Assembly (NCBI GenBank): GCA_002917775.1
Contig: KZ627160.1
Location: 822,144-886,143, forward strand
DNA: 64,000 bases
DNA from: Glaciozyma antarctica PI12
Lineage: Eukaryota; Basidiomycota; Microbotryomycetes; Kriegeriales; Camptobasidiaceae
Direction: 5' to 3'
Positions 39,043 through 50,669 of the stretch are shown one piece after another; the first letter of the stretch is position 1; each line of letters opens with the position of its first letter. The notes beneath the pieces are model-generated. The model had not been told where the DNA came from. It did no database searches and saw only the letters and a program-made list of their open reading frames with translations. The translations under genes and the position numbers were made by a program.

Positions 39043-39426
39043 GAGGGTGGTCGATGCGGCTGAGGCGAGGAGGTCTGATCCTGCGATGAAGGGGTTAGCG
39101 TTGCGAACGAGCGAGGAGAGGGAGAGGAACGAACCCATTGAACGCATCTTTGCTAGCACGTAGCCGATAGGAACGTCCTTGAGTTCAGGATCAACGATGA
39201 GATCCTTCAAGTCGACCTCGGCGACGCCGGTCGGTGCGGGAGGGAGGGTCAAGGGGAGGCGAATCGAAGTCGCCTTAAAGGCGGGGTTGAGAAGCCTGGG
39301 AGCGGCTGGTCGAGCGTAGGTTGGCGACGGCGAACGGGAGGTTGGAGAGCTGGTGAAGGACTCGTTCGAGAACAGGGAGGAGTGGGAGTGGTCGGAGGAC
39401 GAGATGGAGATAGAGTCGAAGGACAT
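39043..39426 (-). CDS. N-terminal part of an unknown protein, running into the gap
   Basis: Start at 39426: MSFDSISISSSDHSHSSLFS, a Ser-rich leader, followed by PPAPTGVAEVDLKDLIVDPE, LKDVPIGYVLAKMRSMG and SLVRNANPFIAGSDLLASAA before the gap. The section around DVPIGYVLAKM looks folded. Most of the protein is missing, so no family can be named. An intron may begin near the RSMG codons (GGTTCGTTCC). Confidence 0.45.
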
Positions 39427-39979
39427 CGTTGGCTGAGGATGCGGTGGCGGGCTGGGAGGGGAGCGACGACTTGGGTGCAGGTTGGGTGTATGGTAGGTGG
39501 AAGGGTAGCGCAGAGGAAGGTCCTGTACTTATACAGGAGCGACTGCTTCACTTCCGAATCTCATCCAAGCAGGGGCCTCGTGTCGGATCCTCGTCGGAGC
39601 AGGCCGACGCGCGAGTCGCAAACGAAGGACGAGAGATTGACCTGGAGCGGAGTGCTGCAAGACGTGTAGCTGGGTAGTGGGAGCGGAAAGAGCGAGGGGG
39701 GAGGAGAGAAGCGACGCGACGTGAGCGCAAAATTCTCACCGAGTCGACTCCTTCGCACGATTCGAAGTCCATCTATCCTTGGTACTCGAGAGCTTCAGAG
39801 CAAGGCCGAACGAATTGGTTTATCAAGGCACAAGCGAGAACAACAGCAAAAAAGCACGCTACGACAAGCAAATCCCCCCCTCCCCCGCCTTGACATCAAG
39901 TTCCTCGTCCCCTCACTGCCCTCCTTCCCTCCCCTCGTTCACCGCCTCTAGCAGCCTCGGAAGAAATCTAAGCCGACAA
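39427..39979. other. Intergenic region
   Basis: Promoter side of the Ser-rich gene and 3' flank of the coiled-coil gene. A minus-strand frame at 39249-39551 overlaps the Ser-rich gene in another register. No gene supported. Confidence 0.5.
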
Positions 39980-41378
39980 TCAGCTTCTCAACCGGGACCC
40001 GGGCGAAACAACGCACTCAATCCACCCCGTGACAAACGGCTTGAGATTGGCCATCTGACCGTGCGCGAGCACGTCCAGGGCGAGCAACTTGGCGAACTCC
40101 TCCTCGCACGACCTTTCCAGCAACTCGATCCGCTCCTCGAAAAGCTGGCTCCTTGCCGCGTCTTTTGCAAGGTGCTCGACTCGCGAACGAACGCCGTCGA
40201 GCGCCGTGCGAAGCTCCTCGGCATGTCGTCCGCTCGAAATCTCCGTCGCGAGGGTAGTACTGAGCGTGCTGACTTCTTGGGATAGGCTGCCGAGAGTGGT
40301 GTCGAGGCGGTCGATTGCGGCTTCTGGTTCTTGGGGTGGAAAGGCTTGGGGTGGGGAGGTTCGGCGGGCGCGGGGCTCTGCGACGCGAGGGTTAGTACTC
40401 GCGCGACGAAGGGGGAGGGAAGATGTACTGAGAGAGGCTTCGATTTGATGTCGCTAATGTCCTGCTCGACGGTATCGAGACGTGTCTCGACTTTAACGAC
40501 CTGCGAGCGAGCGCAGAGGAATTAGCTCCTCGTTCCTCGCAGTTGTTCCTACAAACTCACCGAATCCGTCGAGTCCTTCATCACGACATCCTTCTCCTTC
40601 GCCTCCTGCTCAACTCGGTCCATCCTCGCCCTCAGCTCCACGACCCCGTCCATCCTCTTCTTCGCCCTCTTCACCTCCCCCCACAGCGCCCCCCCCTCCG
40701 GCTTCCTCTTATTCCCCATCTCTTCATTCAGATCGAGCACAGTCTGCGCAAGCCGCGTTACACCGTCCTCAACCTCGACTGCAGCAGGTTGGAAGCTTCG
40801 CATCGCCGCCTCGAGCTTCGCCTCGAACCTCGCCTCCATCGCCGCCATCTTCTCCGTCATCGTCCCCTCGATCCGCACGACCTGCTTCTCCATTTCTCTA
40901 ATTTCTCGTTCCTCAATTTCTCGTTCTCGGCCCGCAGCTTCTCCGTCCTCAGCTCCTGTTTTCTTTTCTCCTCTCCCACCAAATCCCTCAGCACTCGCAC
41001 GACTCCTCGAGAAAGCACCCCCAGCTTCTCCTTCAGCCTCTCCTCCTGCTTCTTCTCCACCTCCTTCCAAGCTTGGACCTGCGGCGGCGGAATCGAGGAC
41101 GGAATGACCGAGGGGGATTCGAGAGATTGAAGGAGTGGGAGCAGGGCGGCAAAGTTTCACAGGAGGGAGTGGGCGGAGCTTTCGGCTGAGGCAGGGAGCG
41201 AAGGAGTGGAGGTACCGGCGGCTGGAGAGCTGGAAGTGGAGGGAGCCTGTCGCGCGGCGGTGGGAGGGAGGCGCGTGAAGTTCCGGTCGGGGAGGCAGCT
41301 TAGAAGAGCTTGAGTGCTGGTACGGGAGGCGGAACCCTTTGCGATGGGACGGGCAGGCGGGGGAGGTGGTTGTGACAT
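39980..41378 (-). CDS. Coiled-coil protein of unknown function, with two frame lesions
   Basis: Start at 41378 gives MSQPPPPPARPIAKGSASRT, then LLSCLPDRNFTRLPPTAARQ. The following segments form long coiled coils: PPPQVQAWKEVEKKQEERLK, KQELRTEKLRAENEKLRNEK, MTEKMAAMEARFEAKLEAAM, LAQTVLDLNEEMGNKRKPEG. After two introns come VVKVETRLDTVEQDISDIKS, EAAIDRLDTTLGSLSQEVST and LLERSCEEEFAKLLALDVLA, ending at 39980. The frame is interrupted by a TGA at 41157-41159, followed directly by NFAALLPLLQSLESP in the same register. It also needs a one-base shift near 40890-40905 (literal EKLEKW, shifted REMEKQVVRIEG). No intron removes either cleanly. Such heptad-rich proteins are often cytoskeletal, kinetochore or trafficking components; I cannot say which. 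Confidence 0.5.
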
Positions 41379-42540
41379 GCTGCAGCGGAGGCGGGGTCAG
41401 CTCGCGTTCGAGAGGGTGGGATCCTTGGCCGGTGTTGATGACACCGCTTGCAGTCCTTCTGCCACGTCTTGGGCACACCCGCCGTGTCCACCGTGGTCCA
41501 TCCTCCCCTGTACCAGCTGTGACAGCTCCTTCGGTTCGGGGTGCGTCCCGTCCACCGTCTTGGCCGCACAGAGGCACTCCAGCGCCGCCAGAGAGCAGCT
41601 CAACTGTGGGATGGCTTACCTTGCGGTCAGCTCACGCCCGACACTACGCCCTGGCTGACTGGAACGTGGGAAGGAGAGTTGCCAGCGCCTGGCGTGAGCG
41701 CTCGGAGCCCGGCCGGGCCTCTGCGGTTCCTTCCTCCGTCTCCCTCTCCCCACTCACTTAATCTAGCACATTCAGCAACGCTGCAGGCCAGTACTAAATC
41801 GAAATTGACAGCGTCGGCTACTCCCAGCTCACCGCTCCCTCGCACCCGGACCACTTCGTGGCCCTCCTCCTCCTGAGTTTGGGAGAGGTACCGACTCACA
41901 CGCTTCAGGTACGTTGCTCTTGCGGGGAGGGATATAAGAAGGACGAGGAGGGATGTAGCTGCTTGTGGCCGGCGTGGAGATCGTGCTACGCCGTGGTGAG
42001 CCAAAGGAACGACGCTGAGCCTTGAGTCGGGAGGATCGAATCGTGGGCTCCTACCGCGGTGGAGGCGGGGTTGCGGGATGTTAGGGTTGATGTGGCGGCG
42101 AAGAAGGGGGATTTGAGCGCTTGGAGGTAGAATGGATTGCCAGGGGTACGCTGCGGGCTTCTTCCCAAGAAACGACCAGCGCGCGCCCAAACACGACCTC
42201 CGGGGCGAAACTTTCGTTTCCAGTCTTTTAAGTCGGGGGTCTGCTATCTGCTACACCTCATCACTATTGCCGACCCGGCTTGACAAATTGCGTGGAGAAA
42301 TTGCGAGGAAAGACCGCGCAAGCCGAGCCGTTCCCCTGCTCTCCACGTCTCCAGCGCCCACCTCGCGTCCGCCTTTTCTCTCCACTTCAGTAACCTGCGC
42401 GTTCCGCCAGCGTCTTACCCAGCCGTATCCTAGTTCCAGGCTCTCTCTCACAGACTCTCTCCGTTGTGGTCCGTGGAAGACTCAGGCANATCCTCCTCAG
42501 TNCATTNTTGNTNNNNTANTTCNANNTGCNGANCGGGCGG
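41379..42540. other. Region with unassigned short ORFs and low-quality bases
   Basis: Minus-strand frames at 41397-41603 (MSCSLAALECLCAAKTVDGT..., several Cys) and 41986-42168 (TPGNPFYLQALKSPFFAATS) could be exons of a small gene, but I cannot join them. Scattered Ns at 42487-42532 mark unreliable sequence that also obscures the end of the next gene. Confidence 0.35.
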
Positions 42541-43970
42541 CAGCTGGCGTACTATCGACGGAATGGGCGGGAGGGGTCGACGAGGAAGTCGCGGGCGAGC
42601 TGAGACAGAGTTCCCGCGCGGTTCTGCATAAAAGCAGAGAATAAGCGTCGTCCCCTCTTCCGAAGTCCGCAAGCCACCGAATAACCAGCCCGCAACGTCA
42701 AGCACCTCCCGAGCGATCTGCTTGCCGAGAGCGGCTCGCTTGCGTTGAAGAGCGGCGACGCGAGCGCGCTCCTTCCTTGTGAGCCTGAAGTAGCCCTGGA
42801 GCTCCCTCAGCCCGACTTCCGCCTGCATCGCCGCTTGACGGGCTCTGCTTCGTGCATAGACGCGCTGGACTTGCCGGTCGAGCCCATGAAGTCCTTGACG
42901 CCTGACGAGGACGCGACGCTCGACTCCGTTCCCCGTAGCGTCGTAGGTCTTGACGCGCCCTGCGATCGGGCAGACTTGTCCTCGATCCAAGGAGAGGATA
43001 GAGCTGAGTGCGACGGAGTGCGCGATGTCGCTAGAAGAGTGAGGGAGGCGGTCTTGAGCGGCAATGATGCCTTGCTTGAGCGCGTGGAGGGTGACCGTCG
43101 CCGACCGTTCGAACGACTCCGTCCACGTCCTTGAGAGCTCGAGTCCTTGTCGACCAGATCCCTGTCCTCGTCCACCGCGAGATACGATGCGGGATTGTGC
43201 GAGCGAAGTGTTGTGACGGAGCCGGCGGAGGGTGTCGTCGTTCCCTTCTGCGAGTTGCAACAGCGTCGGGAGCTCGTACTCGTCCCTCCAGCGGCAGAGG
43301 ATCTTGACAATGTTGACGCCCTCCTTGAGGCAGGAGAGGATTCGCTCGGTAGGGAACGGCTCGAGCGTCGGTGCGTAGTCCTGTAACGGTGGTGGGTCAG
43401 CCACCCGCTCGATAATCACTGCTTCGACTACGCACCGGCACGATTCCTCGAACGTCCTGACCTCGCAACCTCTGCTGCCTCCGTAGCGCTCGATCTAGGA
43501 CCGGTGCCAGGCGCTTGGGGTTGGTTGAGGTAGACTCGCCCTCGAGGAGCTGGCGACCGGTCTATCCTCGCTCGTGGGACCTGTCCTCCTCTTCTCCCGC
43601 ATTCGTCGTCGGCGCCGTCGGAATAGCCGCGTCGCCGGCTGCGAAGCGAGCGGACTTGAAGCTAGGGCGAGTTTGTCCACGCACTACGTCCTTGGCGAGC
43701 GTCGCGAGGATCCTGCGGGCAACGACTTCCTTGAGGTGGCGAAGGAGGTTGTCCTTGAGCAGGGTGGGGCCGCCGGAGAGAGTCGAGGTCTCTTGTCGAG
43801 TGAGGAGTTCGTCGAGGCGCGTGAACTCCTGGTCGATGGCGTCGGAGGTCGTCGGTAGCGCGGGTGGAGAGGGAGGAGAGGCTGGTGAGGCTGGTGTGGA
43901 GAGCGTCGGAGAGTGAGGTGGCGTTACGAGCCGCAGGGATAACGAGATCGCTGAGAATGAAGCGTTCCAA
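42541..43970 (-). CDS. Hypothetical protein, exon structure partly resolved
   Basis: Clear coding character but no family recognised. The 3' part runs from RLRGQDVRGIVP across an intron (GTGCGT at about 43434 to 43383) into DYAPTLEPFPTERILSCLKE, GVNIVKILCRWRDEYELPTL, LSRTWTESFERSATVTLHAL and VALSSILSLDRGQVCPIAGR. It continues through LRELQGYFRLTRKERARVAA and IAREVLDVAGWLFGG. The 5' part (start candidate MERFILSDLVIPAARNATSL at 43970; then IDQEFTRLDELLTRQETSTL and NLLRHLKEVVARRILATLAK) changes register at least once, so one or two introns are unplaced and it could be a separate gene. The C-terminus is uncertain because of ambiguous bases just downstream. Confidence 0.45.
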
Positions 43971-44022
43971 TGTACGAATGGCGTGTGCGATTAAACGAAC
44001 AAATAACGACGTCCCTCCCCCA

Positions 44023-46802
44023 TCAAGCCTTGCTCTTCCCTCCCTTCTCCCCCCTCAACTCCGCCAACTCCTCCCTAAGCCGCTTAACCTGCACCTCGAC
44101 ATCAGCCACCATCTCTCCCCTCAGTCACACTCACTCACCTCCCACAATATCTCCCCCTGAATGCTCCTCGACAAATTCGGCAGCCCCTTCTTCAGCTCCT
44201 CGAACTTGACCTTGGAGATGACCATCCCCTCCGGTTCTCCGAGGCCGTACTCGTCCGACGTCGTGCAGGGCTCTGGATCCTCCTCGTTTGGGCCGAACTC
44301 GTCGGGCTCTTCGGTGAGCGAGGCGAATTCGCGAAGACGGTCGTGGTCGAAATGCGTTTCGAAAAGGGCGATGGCGCAGCTGGTGAGCGGGGAGTTGATG
44401 GAGTGGAGAGGAGGAGGGAGGAGGGAGGAGGGAGGAGGTCAGCAATTCGTCGTCTCAACCCGCGGGTTCACTCACAGCGGTAGGAAGAATAAGAACCCCA
44501 TAAGCCAGCGATTCATCGTCCTATACCTCCTCTTCGAAACGACCAGCTCCAGCGGGAGGATGACCATCTCACACACTGCTCCCTCGATCTGCTCCCTCGC
44601 ATCATCCTTGCATCATAGCAGCGAACGTACGGTTGAACGGCGCGATGTAGACGTACTGATCCGGTGCACGAATCGCAGCGATCGTCTTGCCGGCGAAGAA
44701 GGCCATGAACGTCGGTACCGCCTCGTCTGTCGCCGCGTAGAAGAGTCAGCTCGGAGCGTCGTACTGCGCAGGCTGATACGGACCCGTGCACTCCTGGTAC
44801 GCTCTGCAAAGTCTCGTCAGCGTTGCGCGCCTGCCAAAGCCTCTGGGAAGGACTTACGAACCGAACAGGGCGACCAAGATGTTTAAGAGGATGACCAGAG
44901 TCAGAACAGACCCTACAAGCATGCATTAGCTCTCCTCGCCCCTTGAAGTAGAAAGAGAGACTTAAAAAGGTAATACAGGCACATTCCGAAAGGCCAAGAC
45001 GAAGCTCCGCGCTCATAAAGATCAAACGCCGGGGATCCTAGCAGTCCCTGGATGAGGGAATGGATGACCACTTCAGTCGAATCGGCTCCAGCGGGGTCGA
45101 CGTTATCGAGGCCAGTGAGAGCTTGACCGAATCTGTGCCGAGGGGTCAGTGGGAGTGGAGAGGAGGGAGGAGGGACGCACCCCATGGCGAGGAGAGCGAG
45201 GAGGGTGAAGAAGACGGCGGATTCGCGGAGCATGCGCCAGACGACGATCTGCGGAGCTGGGGTTAGGTGGGGCTGGGGAGAATGGGAGAGGGACGGACTT
45301 GAAGAGTCCCGCTGTGGAAGGTTGATCGTCAGCTCCTGGCAGTGGCGGGGAGGGGGGGAAGAAGAGGTACAAGTATTGAAAGAGGTCGAAGATGGTCTGG
45401 AGAGTGCGTTAGTGAGAGAACTGGAGCGACCCAGGAGCGAGATCGCACGAGCAGCTTCATCCAGATCAGCGGAGCAGCCGTGGAGAGGAACTCTGCAGCT
45501 CTGTCAGCGCATGGTCGAAGCGTCAACGAAAGAGCGGGCGTACGGAAGCTGAGCAGCCTGTAGGCGTCGGAGTGGTGGATATCGTTCGTGACGAGGTCGG
45601 CGATGCGGTACCTGTAGCTCAACACATCAGCGAGAGCTGGGAGAGAGCAAGCGAGGAACGCACACGAAGGCGACGCTGAGGAGCAAGTAGATGCAGAAGT
45701 TGACCGAGGTCCAGAAACCGAGGGCCTGGTAGAGACCTAGCTTGTAGATCTTTGCTCGGGGTATCAGCTTGAATTGAAGGGGGCCTCAGGGAGCGCGAAC
45801 CTTTGTGAGGTCTTCGAGGAGGTAGCCGAGCAGCTGAACGTAGAGAATAACGTCTTCGACAGAGAATCCGCGGTCGGGAGTGGCGATCGCGGCGGTGTAG
45901 GCGACGAGGAACAGTCCCCAGAGAAAGATGCGGAAGAAGAACTGCGGCAGGCGTCAGGGCGCGCGGAGAGGAATAGGCGGAAGGAGAGTACCTGGTAGCG
46001 AGGGACACCAACGCGATCAGGATCGAAGCGACTGAAGAGACCCGAAGCGTTCTTGCTGCCGGCGTACTGCAAAAGCTCAGGTCGTCAGCGAAACAGCTTT
46101 GGCGAGAGTTCGAGGGAGCAAAAAACGCACGGGCATGTACTCGGTCGACCCGTCCTCCTTGATCGTTGGGACCAACAAGCCTCTCCAGAGCGCAAACACG
46201 CAGCGCTGCGCCTCGCCCGAGCTCAGGAAGAACGTCGCATGCTGATCCACCGCCGACTCGAGAGCTGTCCATCGCACAAAATTAGCTCCTCTCCTCCCAC
46301 ACTTCTCTCCCTTGAACTCACCAGAAAGCGGCAGGCTCTCGTCCCCATCCTTCTCAATAATCGTGTACCTCGCACTCAGGAGAGAGTACTGCTCCTCCAT
46401 AGGGATCCTCGCGACAATCTTCCTCGCCAACGCCTCGCACGCCAGCTTGCGGCACTCGTTCTCGTCGCTGTCGCTCGGGTTCCTGTGCGCCTCGATGCGG
46501 AAATAGCGGCGCGCTTCGAGGAGGGCGAACGGTACGACACGAGCAAAGTCTCCACCGATAGCAGCGTACGTCTTGACGACTTCTTGGGTGAGGATGGATG
46601 AAACGGGCGAGACGAGGTCGTCTGCGTTTGGTGCGCTCGGTTAGCTGGGGTTGTACAAGCGAAGGGAGGACGCACCTGGGTCCACTTGGATAGGGAGCAG
46701 CTCGAGCGTCAGAGCCTCGATACGCTTGATGATCCGAGTGACAGTACGGGGATGGACCTGGTGGTGCTCGTGAGCCCTTGAGATGAGCGGCGCTTCCTCC
46801 AT
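44023..46802 (-). CDS. YVC1: Vacuolar TRP-type cation channel (Yvc1-like)
   Basis: Fungal TRPY channel; yeast Yvc1 releases calcium from the vacuole in response to stretch and calcium. About twelve short exons. The start at 46802 gives MEEAPLISRAHEHHQVHPRT and VTRIIKRIEALTLELLPIQV, then VKTYAAIGGDFARVVPFALL and LARKIVARIPMEEQYSLLSA. Membrane segments follow: FFFRIFLWGLFLVAYTAAIA, LGFWTSVNFCIYLLLSVAFV, QFLSTAAPLIWMKLL, SAVFFTLLALLAMGF and the pore-side region QALTGLDNVDPAGADSTEVV. SVLTLVILLNILVALFGS precedes the conserved YQECTDDEAVPTFMAFFAGK. After the last membrane helix the cytosolic tail (REQIEGAVCEMVILPLELVV, EFASLTEEPDEFGPNEEDPE) is acidic. A final coiled-coil exon (VEVQVKRLREELAELRG) is inferred and ends at 44023. 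The gene shares a 135 bp promoter region with the acyltransferase. Confidence 0.82.
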
Positions 46803-46937
46803 CGTCGTTGTCGAGGTGAGAGTAGGAGGGCGAGAGTGGCGTGGCGCGAACAGCTCCTCACTGCTCCTGAGCCAACGTCCCAGACCCCGAAGGCCGCAGC
46901 CCCCTTCTCTCCCTTCTTCTCAGCCCCCGCCCCAGCA
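46803..46937. promoter_or_regulatory. 135 bp divergent promoter between YVC1 and GPAT
   Basis: The two start codons face away from each other at 46802 and 46938. Both promoters and 5' leaders must fit in this space or overlap the neighbouring gene. The sequence is C/T-rich with no clear TATA box. Confidence 0.55.
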
Positions 46938-49482
46938 ATGCCGTTCGGCACGACTCACACTGGACTACGCGCGCTCGCCAAGTACGCGACTCAGTCCTTC
47001 TTCTCCCGGATTCAGGTCGATGGAGCAGAGAACGTCCCGGCGGACGGGGAGGGTCCTTTACTGGCGGTTGCGGTGAGTTCGGCTCGAGGGGAAGGCGGAC
47101 GGCTAGCTGATGCTGAGTGCAGAACCACTGGAACTCGGCAGTCGATGTGAGTACGCTTGATCCGAGGCAGGAGGGGGGACAGGACGGCGCCGAGGGAGGA
47201 GAGCACGCGCTGAGAAGGAGCCTATCCTGGGAAGGCGTCTCAGCGGCTGAGCAGGGAGAGAGTGCTGGAGCTGAAGGCGTAGCGAGCGGCCAACGGTGCT
47301 GCAGAGCTGGTGCGCGCATGGGGAGGACTGCCAGAGCTGCTGCTCCTTCTGAGTCGCTTGCTGGACCTCCTCTCTTTAGCTCTGCTTCCGCGTACACAGC
47401 GCTGAACTTCTCACACAGCCCGCTATGCTATCGTGCTTCTTCCCGCACAACCGCAAGCTGCATTACTGGGCAAAGGTGCGTCCTCTCTCCCTCCCCTCTC
47501 TCTCGGCTGCTAACCTCCTCCTGTCCTATCTCCTCCTCTCGCCTCCTCCAACCTCACTCTTCTCGACCGAACGCAGTCAACACTCTTCAAACCCGGATTC
47601 GCACGGACGATTCTGCTTGACGCCGGCAACATTCCCGTTGACCGTCGGACCAAGGTGCGTTGCGACCTCGGCGATTCTCTCTCGCCGCCTAGGAAATGGC
47701 GCTACTGAAACTTCGCACAAGGAGAAGAACGTTACTGACAAGGTCGTGAACAGGATAACCAGAAGCTGTTCGCGTACACTTTCGACGTGCTCAAGTGGGG
47801 AGAATGTGTCGCCATCTTCCCTGAAGGCGGATCGTGCGTCGTCTTCCTTCCTACTCGAGGGGGCGAGCTGAGCGATGCTGATTGCTGAATCTCAGGTACA
47901 CTATCCCTGGCATGCTCGGATTTAAAGACGGCGCTTCATGGGCGGCACTGGAGTACGCCAAGAACATCCGCGAGACGGGCAAGGCGCTCTCAACAGGTGG
48001 AGAGGTCCCCGGCGAGCCCAAGGACGTGAAGATTGTTATTGCTGGGATCACCTACACGGACAAGACCAAGTATCGCAGTTCAGCCGTCATGCAGTGCGTC
48101 TTTCTCCTCCGGCCTCGACTCGCTCAACTCGGATGGCTGCTAACGAGGCTTTCGCAGGTTCGGTCCTTCGATTAGCGTTGAGCCTTATGTCGAGGAATTC
48201 TATGAGGATCCCAAGGCGGCGGTCAAGAAGCTCACGAAGGCGATTCAGGATGCGCTCACGAAGGTCACGGTGAACGCACCAGACTGGTTCGTTCCTCGTC
48301 CGCTACTGCCTACAGACTACTGAAGATTGCCGCAGGGATACTCTGAACGCCGCCACGATGGCTCGCAAGATTCTCTGGGTCGATGACCGATCTCTCCCTC
48401 TCTCCTCCCTCCGCGATATCAGCCAGACGTACGTCCGCGCCCCCGTCACCTCTCTGCTCCGCTGACACCTCTCTCATTGCGCAGGCTCGTAGACGTCTTC
48501 TCCCCCGAATCCATCGCCGCCTCACCCTCCCTCGCCGCCCTCCGCACCCTCCTCCTCGCCTACCAATCCTCCCTCCGTACGACCTCCCTCACGCACTTCT
48601 CCCTCACCGGCGTCCCCCTTCCCGCAACTCTCGACCCCTCGATCCCTCACCCCCTCCCAACGCGGTTCCGCGTCGCAGCGGCGTTGCTGCTGAGCACCTT
48701 TTCGAGCTTGATTCGCTTGCCATTCTTCATCGTTCCGCTCGTGTTCCATCTTCCTATCTACCTCATCGGGAGGTACTCGCTACGATTCAGTGATCTCGAA
48801 GAGGATCTCGCGCAGAACAAGGTCCGTCTCCTCCTGCCCCTCTCCTCGCGCGGTACTGACGAAGAGCAGATCGCGCTCGGTCTCATCATTGCTGTCCTCA
48901 CCTACCCAGCTATGTTCATAGCCGCTTGGGCTCTCCTCTTTCTCACGCCTCTAGGCGGGGTTCTCGCATTCGGGTTCGTGTGGCTCTTCGCGGTGTACCA
49001 CAACAGCATCATCGAGTGAGTCCCTTCTCTCCTCCCCATCCGCTCGATGCTGACGATATTCATTCACAGCGATAATTGTACGTTCAGCCTCACATAATCT
49101 CTCTGGAAATCGAGCTAACGACGTCTTGCGCAGACGGAGCCGCTAAACGACTTACAGCGTCCTGGCGCGTCCTCGTCGGCGTCTGGGCCCGTACGTCCCC
49201 TCCCCTCCCTCTCTACTTTCTCGCACTAACTTCAACCCCACAGCTCGCGCCAAATCTGAAGCCGTCGCCGCCCTACACGTATTCGGGATCACAGAAAAGC
49301 TCGAAGGGGAGAACGAGATTCGTCGAGTGCTGAGATTGAGGTTGGAGGCGAGTAAGGAGTTGATGGGGTGGTTGATTGAGGCGGAGGGAAGAGGAGAGGA
49401 GGGGGAGGTGGTGAAGCGGTTGGTGGGGTGGGGAGCGAAGATTAGCAGGCCCAAGGTCGTTAAGGCGGTCAAGAGCGAGTAG
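46938..49482 (+). CDS. GPT2: Glycerol-3-phosphate O-acyltransferase (Sct1/Gpt2 type)
   Basis: Predicted ER-membrane enzyme for the first acylation step of phospholipid and triacylglycerol synthesis, a central step in oleaginous yeasts. The start MPFGTTHTGLRALAKYATQS precedes VDGAENVPADGEGPLLAVA. After an intron comes NHWNSAVD and, after an unusually long intron (47147-47418), PAMLSCFFPHNRKLHYWAK, forming the acyltransferase NHx5DP block. Then come FARTILLDAGNIPVDRRTKD (GxxPVxR), ECVAIFPEGGSYTIPGM (FPEGxS) and KIVIAGITYTDKTKYRS (substrate-binding motif IV), so all catalytic blocks are present. C-terminal membrane segments are FFIVPLVFHLPIYLIGRY and LGLIIAVLTYPAMFIAAWAL, followed by AAKRLTASWRVLVGVWAPRA, a pattern typical of the Sct1/Gpt2 C-terminus. 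The stop is at 49480-49482. Assignment to glycerol-3-phosphate rather than another acceptor rests on this overall layout. Confidence 0.85.
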
Positions 49483-49671
49483 TGGGAGGCGAGGTGTTTT
49501 GTAGGATTTCTTGCAGGCTTTACTTTATGGATTTGAGGAACAGAGGTGGAGTGACGAGGAGCAGAGGAGGACTGGAACAGCGCAGCTGCGTCGAAAGAAT
49601 TTGTCGCATTACATCTCGTGCTCGACCGCCACAAGAGCACTTCGTGCGGCAGCGAGACCCCTTCCTCTCCC

Positions 49672-50669
49672 TCAGTCCTCGTCCATCCCATCCAAAGCGA
49701 CCCTCAGCCTCTCCCACTCCGCCTGCTCCGACTTCCCACCCCTGCGCGGCTTCTCCGCTCCGCTCGATGGTCGAATAGGCGCAGCGACGGAGGAAGGAGC
49801 AGCGCTTTTGGCAATCACATCCTCGCGAGTGGCGGAAAGAGCAGCTGAGAGTTCTTCGCATTTCCTACAAAGGGCTGCAGTTAGCATGGAGGGAAGCGGT
49901 GGCTGAAGCGGGGGAGAGGGACGTACTGCTTGATCGCAGCCGTCTTTGCGCGCCGCAAGTCGATTTGAGCCCGCATCATGCTCTTGAGCGTCTCCCTCGC
50001 CTGTGGAGCACGTCAGCTTTCCTTTCCCCGGTTTCTGCGCACTAGGACGTACCTGCACCGGCCTGAGCTCGTTGACCAGATGATGCATGTTGATGCTGAT
50101 CAGGCGAATGTGCTCCACCAGCCTCTCCGGATCCGTTGGTGGTTCCGAGCCATCCGGTAGCGTAGCGATGTCAGCGATGACAGAGAAGGCGGTGGGGAGA
50201 GGATGGACGCGACGAGGGAGGTGTACGAGAGGAGGAGTGCGCGGAGGAGCGTCTGGAGCGAGGTTACGCGGTCTGCCTTGCCGTGTTAGCTTCGCCCACC
50301 ACCAACGCGAGGAGGCGACGTACCAGCTCCACGAACAAACATCTCTGTGACTCCCATCTCCTCGAGCGTGGGCAGCACCTCCTCCACAGGCCAAGTCTCG
50401 CCAAACACCTGATACGCCCCTCCCTCCACTATCCACTCCGGATTAGGCGGTTCCAGATCTGCTGCCGTGCATGCCGGCAATCCCTCGATCGGTGGAAGAG
50501 GAGCGGAGGGAGGGAGAGCGAGCGAGGCGGTCGTGAAGCGTTTGTAGAAGGCGGGAGGAGAGGGGAAGAAGGAGTTGTCGAGGTCGGTTTCGGAGGCGGG
50601 GGGTGGTGGCTGGTCCTCTGGGTTGTTAGCCTGCGCTTCTGGAGAGCCAGCGGAGGAAGGGGACGACAT
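49672..50669 (-). CDS. MED7: Mediator complex subunit 7
   Basis: Component of the Mediator middle module that links transcription factors to RNA polymerase II. The start at 50669 gives MSSPSSAGSPEAQANNPEDQ, followed by the N-terminal Med7 signature FFPSPPAFYKRFTTASLALP and ADLEPPNPEWIVEGGAYQVF, then VLPTLEEMGVTEMFV. After introns the helical core reads DRVTSLQTLLRALLLVYLPR, DPERLVEHIRLISINMHHLV, NELRPVQARETLKSMMRAQI and DLRRAKTAAIKQKCEELSAA. The INMHHLVNELRPVQARETL block is diagnostic. The C-terminus ends WERLRVALDGMDED at 49672. The start lies 92 bp from the divergent Sec2 start. Confidence 0.92.

Noticed and set aside
41100-41162. 82 nt intron (GTGAAA...CCGCAG) to bypass the TGA in the coiled-coil gene
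   Set aside because: The phase of the junction leads to an early stop in the third register, so it does not restore the coiled-coil frame.
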